NCBI GenBank assembly: GCA_035772785.1
Contig: JAOCPU010000011.1
Span: 558,001-622,000, forward strand
Length of the DNA stretch: 64,000 nucleotides
Origin: Phlebiopsis flavidoalba
Taxonomy: Eukaryota; Basidiomycota; Agaricomycetes; Polyporales; Phanerochaetaceae
Direction: 5' to 3'
Position numbers and translations under genes: made by a program. The notes below the pieces were generated by a model. The model saw only the letters and a list, made by a program, of their open reading frames with translations, had not been told where the DNA came from and did no database searches. Of this stretch, positions 34,714 to 47,090 are shown piece after piece. Positions within the stretch are counted from its first letter, which is position 1. Each line of letters starts with the position of its first letter.

Positions 34714-36754
34714 TTATGGATCTGGACTTGACCTATAGTAGACGTGTGAGGGAAAAAGGCGAAGGTACAGGCAGACGTCTCTCGCACTGCGGCCTGATGG
34801 TTCCGGTGCGTGAGCCCGCCGACTACTACCGACTACAGCTGCTGCCCGTAAAGCACGTTCCGGCGTACAGAATGACGCTCTCGTACTGCCCTTCGTAAGC
34901 ACCACCCCTGGGTAACCGTTGTGTGCGTATTCTCGATGACAGGAGGCGTTTATTCGGTTCGGAGGGCAGTTCGAATAATGGGTGTGGATAGGATGTTTCC
35001 GGACTCCGACGACAGAAGGAAAACACACCCGAACATCGTAGTCGTCAGATTCGGATCGTCCTCTGCAGCTTCTGTGTGAGCGGCAAGCAACACACGAGAA
35101 AAGGGAGCCCAGCTTACTAGCAATTTGGCCGGCAAGAACCGCGACCCAGAGGCTCGTCCAGGGCCCGCCCCGTGAGACAGCCATGCTAGACGCGATTTTC
35201 CGTAGACGATGATCCCAGGCGAAGGAGAAGGACAGAACGCCCCCAGAGGAACAAACAACCGAGAGCGCGGTGAGGACGGAGTGTGGTCGATGCGTGATGA
35301 TCCAGGGCTGACGACGTCCGAGAGGATTTCCGGGAGGCCGAGGCGGCCGACCAGGGACGCCGCGTTTGAGCAGCGCGAGGGAGAGCGCGGCGTCTTTGGT
35401 GCTCAGGTGTGTGTGGGGTTGGGTGGTGTTGGGTGGAGGGAGGAGACGTTATGCTGCTGGGCATGTGAGCTTCGGGCGGGCAGATGGAAGAAAAAAAAAA
35501 AAAAAAAATTCGGGGCGGCGCTTACTCGGAAGCCAGAGGAGGGGAACAAAGTAGGCTAGGTTCCTTGGATCACGTTGGCGACGTTGATAACCCGAAGGTC
35601 CTCTCTTTGAGCCGAAGAGGTTTGCCGGCTCGTGGGTCCGACTTGGGCCAACGACGGGAGTACTCGGGGAAGACGGGCCTCGGATGAAAGGCAGGATAAG
35701 GACAACGCACAGCGGTATTGAATATCGCAAAAGAAACGGAGGGTTTTTTGCACTTCCGTATTTGTCGATCTAAGGAGGGGAGTATGAGTAGTTTCATGCA
35801 GCACGTCCTCCTAATGCGGGACCTGTTAACATAGTGACAAATGAGTGAAGATTGAACACCCTGAATAGCGTTCGCGGTGGTTCACCAGCAGCGAGTACGC
35901 CGTTTGCGAGACCCTTCTTCTCGACAAACCACTCTGACATGTAGTATACTCGACGAGGCGTTATAGAAGGGCTTGAACATATCGTCAGTAAGATCCATAC
36001 TCGTTACCGAAAAACCAAGTCAGTATACCGGCGCCGATGGCATATAAAACGGCCTTGTAGCAGTAAAAGCCCCAGGTAATCTGCAAGGCCAGTTTGAGTA
36101 ATGGCCAGGTCGTACTTCTCAAGATACAGCCCCGGCTCACCGTCCTCGCAACTAACGTCGCGCCGAACAAACTCGCAAAACAATCCAACAGGCATCAAAC
36201 CGGTGACCCCCCTCACCCCCCCCCAAAAAGGTTTGCCGCCTCATCGGATCGGGAAACAAGTGCGCGTCCAATAGGTAGGTGATAGAGTGTCCAGACTCGA
36301 GGCGCTTTGATCCGTCGAACTTTTTTCAGCCCCTCTGTCCCACTTGCGCACCACGACTAGGAGCTGAGCCACACCTCACCGACGCTAGTCACCTGTGACC
36401 CCAGCGCAATAGGCTCCGACTGGACGGCGGGAGAATGGTCGAATCGTCAATGGTGTCTTGCTGGGGCAGGAAAACGGATGGTTGTTAGTGTCTAGGCACA
36501 CTGGGGTTCTTCCATGTAACTTTGAGACATGGAATACGCCGTAGTGTGTTGGAGGAGAGCTCCATACTAGGCCGGCTATTAGGAAGGGCTCGCTGCGAGC
36601 TGGTCCGCACGCCTGTCGTGAGTGAAATTGTGTCTGCTTTCCCAAACTGGAATTGGGTACGGTACCTAAAGACCTGATGACCGCCGAATCCTCTGTCCGC
36701 CGGGCGCGAGATTAGCTCTTCGGTTCGGGCAACACCTCGAGTTATGATGCACAC
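34714..36754 (-). CDS. MFS transporter, monocarboxylate-transporter-like
   Basis: Minus-strand gene converging on APC2, only about 55 bp away at the 3' ends. N-terminal DGGF-type motif (about 36680) and YGVFHV (about 36545) precede transmembrane segments around QITWGFYCYKAVLYAIGAGI (about 36030-36090). These are followed by YYMSEWFVEKKGLANGVLAA (about 35880-35940), the MCT-family loop motif. Next: ALRYSIPLCVVLILPFIRG (about 35690-35730), LAYFVPLLWLPS (about 35530-35560), and an intron with an 18-bp T tract on this strand. Then come DAALSLALL, VGRLGL and ILSDVV-like residues (about 35310-35380), SWTSLWVAVLA (about 35140) and TTTMFGCVFLLSSESGNILS (about 34990-35040). The order matches fungal MCT-like MFS proteins, plasma-membrane carriers of organic acids. 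Substrate unknown. Frames change in nearly every exon. Confidence 0.8.
35491..35508. repeat. Poly-A tract (18 bp)
   Basis: Eighteen A on the plus strand, poly-T on the coding strand of the MFS gene. It falls in an apparent intron (donor GTAAGC at about 35535, reading leftwards) and would serve as polypyrimidine tract. Confidence 0.85.
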
Positions 36755-37835
36755 ATTTCACTCCTCGACGAGCGAACCACACCAGACGCCCGCAGCTCGA
36801 TTCTCCCATCATCATGTGCAGCAACTACTCATACCCCGCGGCCGTCTGGCATGACTCTAGGCAAGAGTGGGTGGCAACGCGACACCATTAGGCACGCCCG
36901 CATAGTGGCGACTGTGAAGTCACCCTACTTCGCGTACCAAGCGGTCGTAGTGACCCGGTTTCGTGCCATCGGCCACACACATGCCTGGGAAGAATGTGAG
37001 CAAGAGAGAGAGTTCGTGTCACACCGATTACCGCACCTTCTCTCAGGCTCTGGGATGCGCCACAAGCTGTTGTGTGGTGGTGTATTGAGGGGTAATCAAA
37101 GTACGTGCAAGGAACGCTCACAAACCAATCACATCCGCGAGGACAAGCGAGAGCGTTGGAGTTGGGCTGTTAAGACATCGTACCTTGCAACCTCCACATC
37201 ATCGGCCGATCTCACAAAGCTTTGACGGGCCCGATCGAATGGGAGACGTTGTGCAAGACTAGCTCTGTTTGTTCGAGTGGTTGGAAGTGACTATGCAGGG
37301 GCTGGCCGGAGTGCAGCGACATGATGCAAGAGGGGGGGCGGATAGGCGGAGCTAAAAGCCTGGGATTTGACTTTTGTGGCAACTTCTCATACTCAAAGCA
37401 TGTTCAACGAGTCAAAGAGTGCGGAACAATCGCATCAGAGTGCCGAGCTGGCGACGTAAACGAAAATGCTTGGTTGTAAGGATTGTGAACCATTGCGAGG
37501 ATACCTTGGGATGAGGCTCTAGCAGATTGCTTGATGGGTGGTTTATGAAGGTGGAAGCAGGACACTTTTTCGAGACGGGAAGTGACAATGAGTGTTATAG
37601 ATACTCAAATATCAATTTCCGGGGGCGGTGTACTATCTGTACAGAAGATGCGATGGAAAGAGAAAATTAACAGTACAAGAAGTAGTAATGCAAAGGTCGG
37701 GGAACGGGTTGCGAGATTAAGGTGCGGGGACAGCGATGGTGGGAAGCATAGGGGACGAGCGCGGAGGTGCGAAGAGAAAGAGGAAAAAGCGCAAGGAAAT
37801 ACGCAAGGATGGAGAACTGGAGACGATCGTGGCCA
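36755..37835. other. Intergenic between two leftward genes; one unrecognised ORF
   Basis: Holds the presumed MFS promoter. A plus-strand 124-codon frame (36851-37225) has no motif and is opposed by a 77-codon frame, so it was not called a gene. The interval 37230-37835 shows no coding signal apart from shadows. Confidence 0.35.
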
Positions 37836-39034
37836 TCATGTCGTACCTAGGCTGGCCAGACAACCTCTCTCCATGTTCTCGACGAGATACAGTGCGCGCC
37901 GCAGTTCTCGATCTTGGACATCTGTGGCTCGTGCAGAACGGCGATGACGGTCGCGCCAGGCGACGCTCCGCGCGGAGGCCGAGGCGCGACGTCCGAATCA
38001 CGACGCACTTCTTGCGTCAAAACCCGAGCTCTTGGCCGCGAGAAGGGAAGGTCGGGCGCGGGCTTGCGGCCTTGAGACGCTGTCGTCCGCGGGTGATCGA
38101 TCAACTTGGGCGGTGTAGATGCGACGCGGGTCATGGCAGCCGTAAGCTGGGAGGCGTGTATGAGCAAATCGAGTCCATTGCGACACGAGTACGTGAAGCT
38201 CCCATATGTTTTTGCGGCCCAGAGGTTCGCGACGGGCGTTAGTGGTCCTTCGGGAATCGATGAGAAGATAATGCGCTGTGTAACACGGGGAGGAGATCGC
38301 GCACGGAAGTCGGAGTCAGACTGGCAGGAGGATTCGATCTGCCATTGCCTGGGAGCTGGTGCTTCTGGAGCTTCGACTCCTGCTCGAGAATTCTTAGTGG
38401 TTATCACATCCATGATCGGTGTCGTCGAACTGTCGCCTGTTATTCGCCCTCGCGGACCCCCCCGGCCAGACATCGTGAGGAGGCCGCCTGAGGAGCGTCA
38501 AGAACGACGGCTGCGGGGATGCCGGTGAGGGGGGTTCATGGCGCCGACGAACGCGATGCGCGGGGGAGGAGACGCGGGATGACGGGGGTGGAGTTCGAGG
38601 GCTGAGGAGCGCGGGTGTCGTCGCGGAGGAGTCGACGGGCGAGGCGACTTTGTGGTTGGGTGTTGGGCTGGCGAGCCGGGGCCGTGCTTGTTGTACGCAT
38701 CGGCGAAGAAGAGAATCGACTCCTCGAAACTGCTTGGACCTCGTCGTCCATCTCGTCGTGCCGTGTGCCTTGATATGCGGCTTGAACTGCGCGAGGTTGT
38801 CGACTGCGCGCTTGCCGTGGGTGGCAGCGATAACGTAGTCGGGGGTCCTGGCCAATTGTCCTTGGCGGACCTTGCCCCATGCGGCTCGACGGCGGCCGAG
38901 GGAGTCGGTGAGGGTGCCGTCCTGAGAGGGGCTGAGTAAGCATCTGCGAACGTAGACAGGCGAGTGGCGAGGAGGATACCATATCGAGAGGACGGCCGTC
39001 AGCGGTGAAGGTTGCGGCGGGGCCAGACAGACAT
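37836..39034 (-). CDS. Unrecognised Pro/Ser-rich protein with charged C-terminus
   Basis: Start chosen at ATG 39034 (context CAACAATGTCTG), about 150 bp downstream of a good TATA sequence. Recovered peptides: SKQFEESILFFADAYNKHGP (about 38670-38735, across one frame change), a long Pro/Ser/Arg-rich disordered stretch (PSTPPRRHPRSSALELHPRH), WQIESSCQSDSDFRARSPPR (about 38290-38350) and a helical, charged end, DVQDRELRRALYLVEN then MERGCLASLGTT, TGA at 37838-37836. The C-terminal piece looks like a coiled coil. I do not recognise the family. Single-frame runs of up to 271 codons across it are GC-driven shadows that mix frames. Confidence 0.5.
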
Positions 39035-39183
39035 TGTTGTCGTTGATTGTGAGGATGGAAAGTGTTAGAGGAGGAGGTGGTGGAGATGCTAAGATCTGCT
39101 GGGTATGTGGAGGTGTGAGTGGTATGGAGTCTGCGAAATGAGACTGTGAAGTGTAGGATGAGTTGGGCAGAGAGCCATGGTGC

Positions 39184-39191
39184 TTTTTATA
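39184..39191 (-). promoter_or_regulatory. TATA box
   Basis: TATAAAAA on the minus strand, about 150 bp upstream of the chosen ATG at 39034. The spacing leaves a 5' leader of roughly 120 nt, reasonable for a fungal gene. Confidence 0.5.
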
Positions 39192-40294
39192 TGGGTCGGT
39201 CGTCGCCAAAAGCGGCTATGGATTTTGAGCGTTCAAGGGCCGGCGGTGTGTGCAGGCGTCGAACGGCGAGGTTAATTTTGTGAAGTTTTTTGTTTTCCCA
39301 ACTGGCCTGGGTGGAGCGGCCGCAAGCCAGACTGACGGAGGAGAAAGCGTGGGCCCGAGGGATCGGACGTGGCTTGTGCGCCGACGCGTCGTGGGGCCGA
39401 CGGCATGCCCCCGGGCGAGCAAAGATAAGGGCGGTTCACGCGGGGCGCCCACTGCGAAGCCACCCCAAGATCGGCCTCCGTCGCTTGCCTATTTGGGACA
39501 CCGACGTCCATCGATGGCTCGCCGGCGGTGCGACGCGCAGCAGCGACCCGCCCCGCTTGCCGACCGGCGGGGCTGCCCAATTTGGCACCACCCCCCAACT
39601 CTTTGGCCCCTGGTGGCGTTTTCCCGGGGTGGCGCCCGCCATTTCACCTTGCGATTAATGCGCAGTAAAACGAGGAAAAATGTTCACGGACAAAAGCGGG
39701 CTCTAGCGATCCCTCCTGGAACGTGCTTGCTCAGCAACAACAGTCGACCGTGCCAGTGGCGAATGGAGGCCCAAACGCAAAACCGACGCAGGGGGCAGCG
39801 CCACCACGGGGCGCCTGCTGGACGCCACAATCCAGCGCACTGATAATGTAACTCTAGCGATCAAGACCCGCCAGCTCGGCGCCGCGATCAACCCCTCAGG
39901 ATGCGCTGGTCCCTTAAGGCCGTTCCTTGTTGCTACGCCGTCCTCGAGTAAAAGAGGACAAATTCTCTCATTATCGTGGGCCGAGCATGTCTCACACAAA
40001 ATCTGCAGAGTCTGCCCAAACGGCACTCGATATGACGGTTTTTTTTCTCAGCAATTTCAGGCGGGCTCCTCGCGGTGGAGCAGATGCAGCTTCAAGCGGG
40101 CGATCATGCCCCACCGACGAAAAACACTGCCTCCCAAACGCCCAATTTGGCGAACGTGCTTAGAGATTCCACAACCACGATGGGCACCCCCGGAAGGTTC
40201 GCTAATGGGGCCACCCGGGTTCAGCCCCTCGGCAGCGTTTCGCACCCTCCTTTGACTCAATGAGAAGACAGGAGCCACTCCACTTGGGTTGGAA

Positions 40295-40319
40295 AAACGC
40301 CTCTGCGAAAGAGGCGTTT
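40295..40319. repeat. Perfect 10-bp inverted repeat, 5-nt loop
   Basis: AAACGCCTCT, loop GCGAA, AGAGGCGTTT. A hairpin of this quality by chance is uncommon; its role is unknown. Confidence 0.85.
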
Positions 40320-43276
40320 ATGGCTGCTTCGGGACGGCGGAGGGCAGCTTTCGGAGCGAGCTGTTTCCGTCGCTTTCATTGGCTTCTGATGCTGATGGGC
40401 AACGGTGGCACCCACCGTATCCTCCTGCAGGCAAACATACTGGCATCAACACCACAAAGGCGACAATGGCTGTCCTCGCCTCGTGGACGTGTGAGGTCAG
40501 AGATAGAAGAAAGATGTGTGTTTCGCAAAGAGACAAAGCGCAGAATCACACTCGCGAGCCATAACAGGGCCGGGTGAGCCCTTGGCCATGGCACTCCCGC
40601 AGCGGCTCACGAGCACACATCTGCCCGCCCTCGGCACGACATACGACGCTACGCATGGACGCGAGCGGCGAGTGTTTGTCGAACACGAGTGGGCTCGCCT
40701 AACCCGCCTTGGCCAAGCGCACGGCAGCGAGCCCTCGAGGAACGCATTTGTTGCTGAACGCCGTCATCACCGCCCCAAATCTGCGCGATCAAATATCGCT
40801 CTCTTCCCCTCCTGCCAGGAACGCCTGCCAGCGAGCGGTGACATAACGAGAAGCACTCGGGCTCAGAAGAGGAGATTTGAGAGTGAGAACGTGCGGCGAG
40901 CTCAATCAAAACCCCACCAGCACAGCGTACCAGAAGAAGGACCTGGGAACAAATGCGGACTTGCGTCACTGGCCCGCCTTGCCAAGCCAGGTGGCGCCGC
41001 GCGTACGTACTCATTTTTTGCGTGCGAACTTCTCCACGACATAACGCAGCATAAACGCCCTCACCCATGCGAGGAGGTGGCGTTGCCTTCAAATTCGCGC
41101 GATATTGGCCAGGTAAATTGCCCGCTGACGTCGTTGGGTGATCGAACGCATCCGCTGTCTTCCGATGCGCGCTTACGACATCTTCCCGTCGCCTTTCCTG
41201 GCTTCCCTCATCGTATCGTCGTCTCACCTCTTCAAGCGACGGCAAACTCACGCTTGCTGGCCTCCTGCATCTCCTCGCTCGCTACCGACATAGCTACGGT
41301 GCTTCGTCATGCTATCGTTCATTATCCCGACATAGCTACTTGCTCCTACTCGCTTCCGACGTAAAACACCAGTCTTTTGGCCATTCCGAGGTGCCCGCAG
41401 GCAGTCGATGATCCCGCCAGACATCGTGAGTAACCCATACAAAGTTCTGCAGCTCACGCCCGACGCAAAGCGCATTCCATACTCTCTCCGCACACTCCCC
41501 CGACGCAAACAGGAGGCAAGTATTCTTCCGTTCCGAGGCGTCGGCAGGCTGGTCGGTAACGCCGACGTGTCTTCGAAGAACGAGGGTGCGTCCGCTCAAT
41601 AGGCTACGGCCCACCCCCGTTCATCCCTGACAGTCATCAACAGAAAGAAAACGCACTCGCGCCTTCCCTTTCCGTGCAGTTGTGGAGCCCGAGCTGCGCA
41701 CGAAAGCGGAGCCGTCACGCGCCCGGCGTACCTCCTCTCACCAACAATTCGACGCACGCCCACCCAGGGGTCCGTTGCTGCAGGCGCTGAATCCCACTGA
41801 CTTCAGCGCTAATGGGGGCAAAAGGCGTTTGACCCCGTAGACTCGATACCGCTGCACCCAGTCGAGTAGGATTTGTACGTCGTCTCGCATGGCCCAACTT
41901 CACCGAGAGCTCATTTTACCCCAATTAAACTTCATTACTTAGTTTTCACCATGGAACTCTGCATTCAAACTCGTGTCAGTGGTTTCCATTCACGTCCCTC
42001 TCAATGAGTCTTAGATGCTCAGATTTTACCGGCGAGGGTAGCCGGTCTCTGCTTCAAAAATGTTGTCAGATATAGCTCTTTATTGTTGCATTTTTTGTAT
42101 TATAGGCCGGAGCCTCAGCTCATGCGCCTCATTGGGGTGGTGCCCAGACACTATCAGGCAGCTCACTCCGTTGGATTTTGGCGGTAGGCGTGTTGGGCAG
42201 GACCCGAGGAGTAGGTGGTGACCGCCACACGACAGACGGTCCCAACAATGGACCCCCCTCGCGCCCACCCGCCACCAAACTCAACTTTGGGTCAACCCTC
42301 AGCACGACCCCTGTCAAACATCGGGAACGCGGCACCGTCCATGTCAGGGGAGCTTTGCGCCGGCGCGCCTGCGGCGAGCGTCGGCATGCACGGCCTGATC
42401 CGCTGCACGCCCCACGGGGTCGTGCGAACGACGGTCGCGGCGAAAGGCAGGTCGCGCATGCCGTTCCGCCACGTCCGCAGCAGGGCGCTGCATGACGCCA
42501 GGGTCAGCAGAGGGCCGCGAAGCAAGCCACACAACCCGCCGTGATCACGATCGGGCGAGCCGTCGATTGCCTTTTTGCTTGCCGCAGCGAGATACACGCC
42601 CGCGGGTTCCCAAATGGATCCCCCACGACTGTTCACTGCCTGGAGGGCGGGCCTGACGATAATAGGCAGTGGTTGCTCGCTCGCCCCCTGTGTTTCTGCG
42701 TTTGCCTTTCGCTATCGTGGCGGCACCCTCGAACGGGCCCCACTGGCATCTCTCAAAATCACGTGGGGGATTAGCCAGCTCGATCTTGTGGGGGTGCCTC
42801 TCGTGCGCGCCAGGCCTGGAAAAAAAAGGTACGATTGCGCTCGAGTGCGTGTGGGCACATCTAGGGTGGCTGTTGTGGCCTTTTTGTGCCCGTAATATCC
42901 GCTCCTGTACGTATCTGAGACTGCGTTACCAATAGCTCGGAGGATGCAGCGCTGGCGCCACGTACTTTCGTAAACACTAAGCAGTTTTCTTTGCACTGTG
43001 CCACAAGAAAGATAAGAGTGCCCATTTCCAGCCCTTGCAACAGTCGCCCGTGACGAATCGGACAGCACGATGCGGCGTTCTGCTTAGATCCCTTCAAACG
43101 CACTTGGAGCGCTTGCGTCAGTGCCTCCTTGTCTTCGATTCCTAATACCACTTGTAACATCGGAAACCCAGCACGTCCGTCGCGGGGTCGGACACGAGTC
43201 TAAGAAGACGACGGCCTGCGAGTCAGATCGCAAACTGTACGGCATGTGGGCAGGCGGGGATATGGCCATACGCACG

Positions 43277-43324
43277 CTCAGCGAGCCAGCGTGCCAGCGG
43301 AGCTCCGACCAATGGCTCGCTGAG
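43277..43324. repeat. Perfect 12-bp inverted repeat, 24-nt spacer
   Basis: CTCAGCGAGCCA at 43277-43288 pairs with TGGCTCGCTGAG at 43313-43324. It lies in the gene-less GC-rich stretch. Confidence 0.85.
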
Positions 43325-44959
43325 GAGTGCTTATGTCCGTGTACGGGCAGACGGTCGCCGCGGTGGGAGAAGCGCAGGCTTGCTCTTATTGAGCCGACAT
43401 GTGCCTGTATTTCGTTACTCGATTACACACTTGACTTTGCGCACTCGATCCAGGCTGCGCTTGCAGCAGCCGTCAGCTGTGACCATTCAGTCGAGGTACC
43501 ATGTGAATGCGCGATCGCTCGATGAGGCGCTTTCCTGAGACGTCGCCTCTGAGCTAAGGCATGGTACACCTTAATTAGGTTTAGCGTAGGGCTCTTCACC
43601 TAAGGGTGGCCTGGCACGAGAGCAGAGAAGGCCAGTCGCACATTTCCGCATCGCCTGTGGGAGGGGCGGCTCAGGCATTGGAGATGTAATATGGACCGGG
43701 CATTGCATGAGTCGGACAGAGTGTGTCGTGATGTTGCTGCACAGATCAGCATCGACCGCACAAGAACCTGACCTCCAGGATGGACCACTGCCCACCATTC
43801 TTCACGAAATTCCCTCAAAATCCACGATCGTCGGCACGACGTCGCCTATTGGCGAATTATTATATTGGGGCCCACGAAGATGTGAGTTAATGCACTGCAG
43901 AGTGGAACCACTGCCGATGTGCTCGACGCCCTTCCCACCATCCGCACGCCAAATTGCGCAGGTGTAGCAGACCGCGCGATGACGACATTCCACGCACCGT
44001 TTCCATGGTTCACCCCGTCCCAAATACTGCATCCTCCCGTCCGCACCGAAGGTGTCCGCGGAGTCCGTGCGAATTACGGTTAACCTTCCGCATACAACTG
44101 GATGCGAGGTGCAGTCCGCATGATGGTCGGATGTCCGAGGCTACACAAGGCACGTCGCCATGCTCCCGCGGCCCAAGAAGGACACGACCACGGTTTGGAA
44201 TCCTGCCCCCGCGGAGTGTAGGGACCATCAAGGCCCCTGTGACGGTTGGCAGTCTTGCTAGTCAAACATGCACGGTGATTGACCTCCGTGGGTGAACGTC
44301 ATCAGCTTTGATCGAAGGCGGACGGTCGCGAGGGCACAATTAGCATGTTCCTCCAGCGTGGTGGTGTGAGTGAAGCTCGCAGCAGGTTGCGCACGATGGG
44401 CCGATGGGCTAGCGGTGAGAACGGTCGAGTTTATTCTGAATGCAGCGCTAAGGGGTGGTGGAGAGCAGGGGCAAGGCGGATGCAGCAAAGCGTCGTCCCC
44501 GGGAATAGCCGATCAACGCGATCGACTCGACGGCCAACGTGGGGACTCAATTAAAAGTGGGGCGCGCTCGCGTGGGGTGCGAGTCTGGTTGGGCTCGAGC
44601 TGAGCTCGCTGTTCGCTTCGCCTCTCTCACGGCTCTGGCTTGTTGTCTTTGATGTTGTGGGCCCTTTGTAAAGCCCTTCTGACTTCCTCGCACCCTCCCT
44701 CTACCTCGATTGTCCTCGATACCTCCTTTTGTTCTTGGACTCCCAACGGCGCAGGGGGTTTGTGGGGCTCGGGTGTGGGGGTGGGTGGGTGGGCGTCCTC
44801 GTGGATCCATCCCACACTCGTTGTGTTCGTCCACGCTCTTTCTTTCGATTGATCAGCTTTCGTTACAGGTCTGCTACACCTGCTATGCGCGGGCGCTGAA
44901 CGCGTTCTGAAGAGGCACAGACCCATCCGAATGCGCGACACAGATTGTTATCGCGAGCG

Positions 44960-47090
44960 CGAGCCAGCTCTGCCATCACACCTTCCAATCCCAATCCCTT
45001 CAAACATACCTATACTCAGTCCTATATTGGACCCTTTGGTCCCGATGTTGGTGTAACCCTCTGATCTCCCAGTTTCTCGACCCATCACAGCAACGCCCGC
45101 CACGCACCCCTCATCTCTATTTCCATCGAATCTGCCCAAGCCGGCATACAACCACGGAGACGCAGCCTGCACCGACAGTCCGCCTCCGCAGACTACACCT
45201 ACACCTACACCTGTGAGACACGCCACCTGCCACTTTTTCCTCTGCCTCCTGTCGTGACCAATTCCCACCTCGCCGCTCCTCCGCCGGCAAACGACACCTT
45301 CGCCGCACGCGTCTGACAAGCCTGCGCCAAAACCTCCTTCTACCCCAACCCGAAACCCGCCACGCCTCCCCCAAATCCTCCCGCCACACAACCTGCGCCA
45401 CAGTCGCCTACTCCCCCGCCGCGAGCCCGGCGCCACATCCCCCGCGCAGAGCTCTAGCGCCGAGTCCCGGAGTCCCAAATAATGGCGGGTGGTAATAACG
45501 AGCCAGAAGCCCCCCGGGAATAAACACATCTGGTAACGAAGGGGAATAACGGCAGCCACGCTGACAACCTCTGTGAGACGCATTGACGGTTCCACGCCGG
45601 ACAGTAGCACCTCCCTGATTGCATCAGCTGCCCTACACATTCCTTTCGCCCGACACCGGGGTATCCCCATCACCTGTCAGTCCATTGGCTCGGGTAGCAA
45701 GGGGGGTCTTCGGCTTCGGCGTCCACCTCTGGACACACCTCGCTGTCGTTCGTCGTTGCTACCGACTGCGACAGTTCTTGACGGCGCGAGCACCATCCTG
45801 TCCTTCACACTTCCGATCATGGCCAAGCGATCCCCCTGTGCCAACGCAGAAAGCTGTTTGCGAACGCCGGCGGTGGCTCCACGTCGGGTACAAGTAACGA
45901 AGTACATTTTACCGCGACGTCTTCGACGATTACGTTTCTCTGCTGCGGGCGCGTCTTCGACTGGCGTCAGCGGTTGGCTCAAGTAACAGTGGCAACGGCT
46001 TGTGTGGGGGACGGTTCGGGCGGCGGGCAGAACGATGGTAACGGCAACGGACGGCGGCTCGGGCGCGCAGTAGTGCCTCCCACCACGGACTCTCCAAGGC
46101 CATCATCGCCGTGTGGTCGCCGTGGTTGGGGCTCTGGTGCTCTTCGCGCTCGGTCGTGCTGGCGTGCCCGGCGCCGGTTCATCTCCAAGCGTCTCTCTCG
46201 GTCGCAAGCGTTGGTACGGCACGACGTCGATCTACGGCGCCGTCAGCTCCTCGGGCACTACTTTTAGCCAGAGAACCAGCCGCCCTCGCTCGGAGCGCAG
46301 CAGTCTTTGCGACGACATATGAGCATAACCCTGATCCGTTCTGCATGACCCCTGGTGCCTCTTACGCCCGATTGGCCGTTGTTCCAATGGCGCAGCAGAG
46401 ATGTCTCAGTGTCTGAGCACCGTGGCACTGTGACACGATTCCTCTCTGCGGCCAGCGACGACGTGAGCTCCCTGTCGTGCCCTCGCGCCTACTGCTCCGT
46501 AACGGAGGTACCGCTAACGATGCCCAGGCAATGCTAACCTACCAGCATGATCGACTTCGAGCGATAGGTCACAATCGCATGGAAGGAACAAAGTTGGCTT
46601 TCTACGTTCCCTGCCGCGAAGGAGTAAATGGAGAGCCTCCTGACGTCCCATCACGCCCAGGTCCGCCACATTCTCGCCGTGAGCGAGCGTCGTTGTCATG
46701 TCCTACGCAGCCCCCAGCATCCGACGCCGCGACACTCTACCAATGCAACCACCCCCATATGCACGACCACTCGAACTCGCCCGACTTCCGCCACGGACGG
46801 CCGGCTACGTCAACCGCGCCGATTATTCTTGTGACGATCCCGTATTTCGACGGAAGCGAGGTACCGGGCACAGACGACGGAACAACGGTGTTTGTCACCG
46901 CGTCAGACCGGGCCGCGGCGCATTTCTCGCGTCGAGACCGTCCGCCGGGCAGTGTTTGCGCCTGCTTGCGAGCACGGACCCGAGCTTGCGGTTGAGCCGG
47001 GGGATCGCGTGCATGTCGTCCGGCGGTACGAGCGACGGGGGCGTTTGCGCAGACAGAATTGGGGCTCCAGGCGCGAAGGGGGTTGTTCCC
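44960..47090 (+). CDS. Mid2/mucin-like single-pass membrane protein
   Basis: The plus strand encodes a long Ser/Thr/Pro- and Gly-rich region (about 45150-46060; clear pieces GGSTSGTSNEVHFTATSSTI and NGLCGGDGSGGGQNDGNGNG). A strong membrane helix follows, SKAIIAVVVAVVGALVLFAL (about 46100-46160, one indel), then a basic stop-transfer region RARRRFISKRLSRSQ (about 46170-46205). The cytoplasmic tail has repeated PPPYA / PPSYAAP motifs (46690-46770). This is the layout of the fungal Mid2-like or SKG6-like surface proteins, thought to act as wall sensors or adhesins, whose membrane anchor and Pro-rich tail are typical. No signal peptide could be fixed, so the start is approximate. Antisense frames of up to 241 codons are GC shadows. 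Confidence 0.6.

Larger units (their letters stand above)
39216..44940. other. 5.7 kb GC-rich stretch without recognisable genes
   Basis: Base composition shifts towards GC. Many medium frames appear on both strands (+ 39250-39843, 197 codons; + 40516-41364, 282 codons; - 40649-41251, 200 codons; + 43121-43525), but these overlap each other, contain no recognised motif, and are what GC-rich non-coding DNA would give. Variants of CCCGCCTTGCCAAGC recur (40697, 40975). Two strong hairpins are listed separately. It may be a decayed transposon, a long non-coding region or lineage-specific sequence. Confidence 0.4.

Noticed and set aside
38394..39209. 271-codon minus-strand ORF taken as one protein
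   Set aside because: It begins upstream of the TATA box and mixes frames; better peptides are obtained by switching frame within it, so it is only part of the 37836-39034 gene.
40516..41364. 282-codon plus-strand ORF
   Set aside because: It overlaps an antisense 200-codon frame in GC-rich DNA, has no motif or splice support, and its composition is that of translated GC-rich non-coding sequence.
44948..45673. 241-codon Gly-rich minus-strand ORF
   Set aside because: It is antisense to the Ser/Thr/Pro-rich region of the Mid2-like membrane protein; Gly/Val/Arg richness is the expected reverse-strand image.
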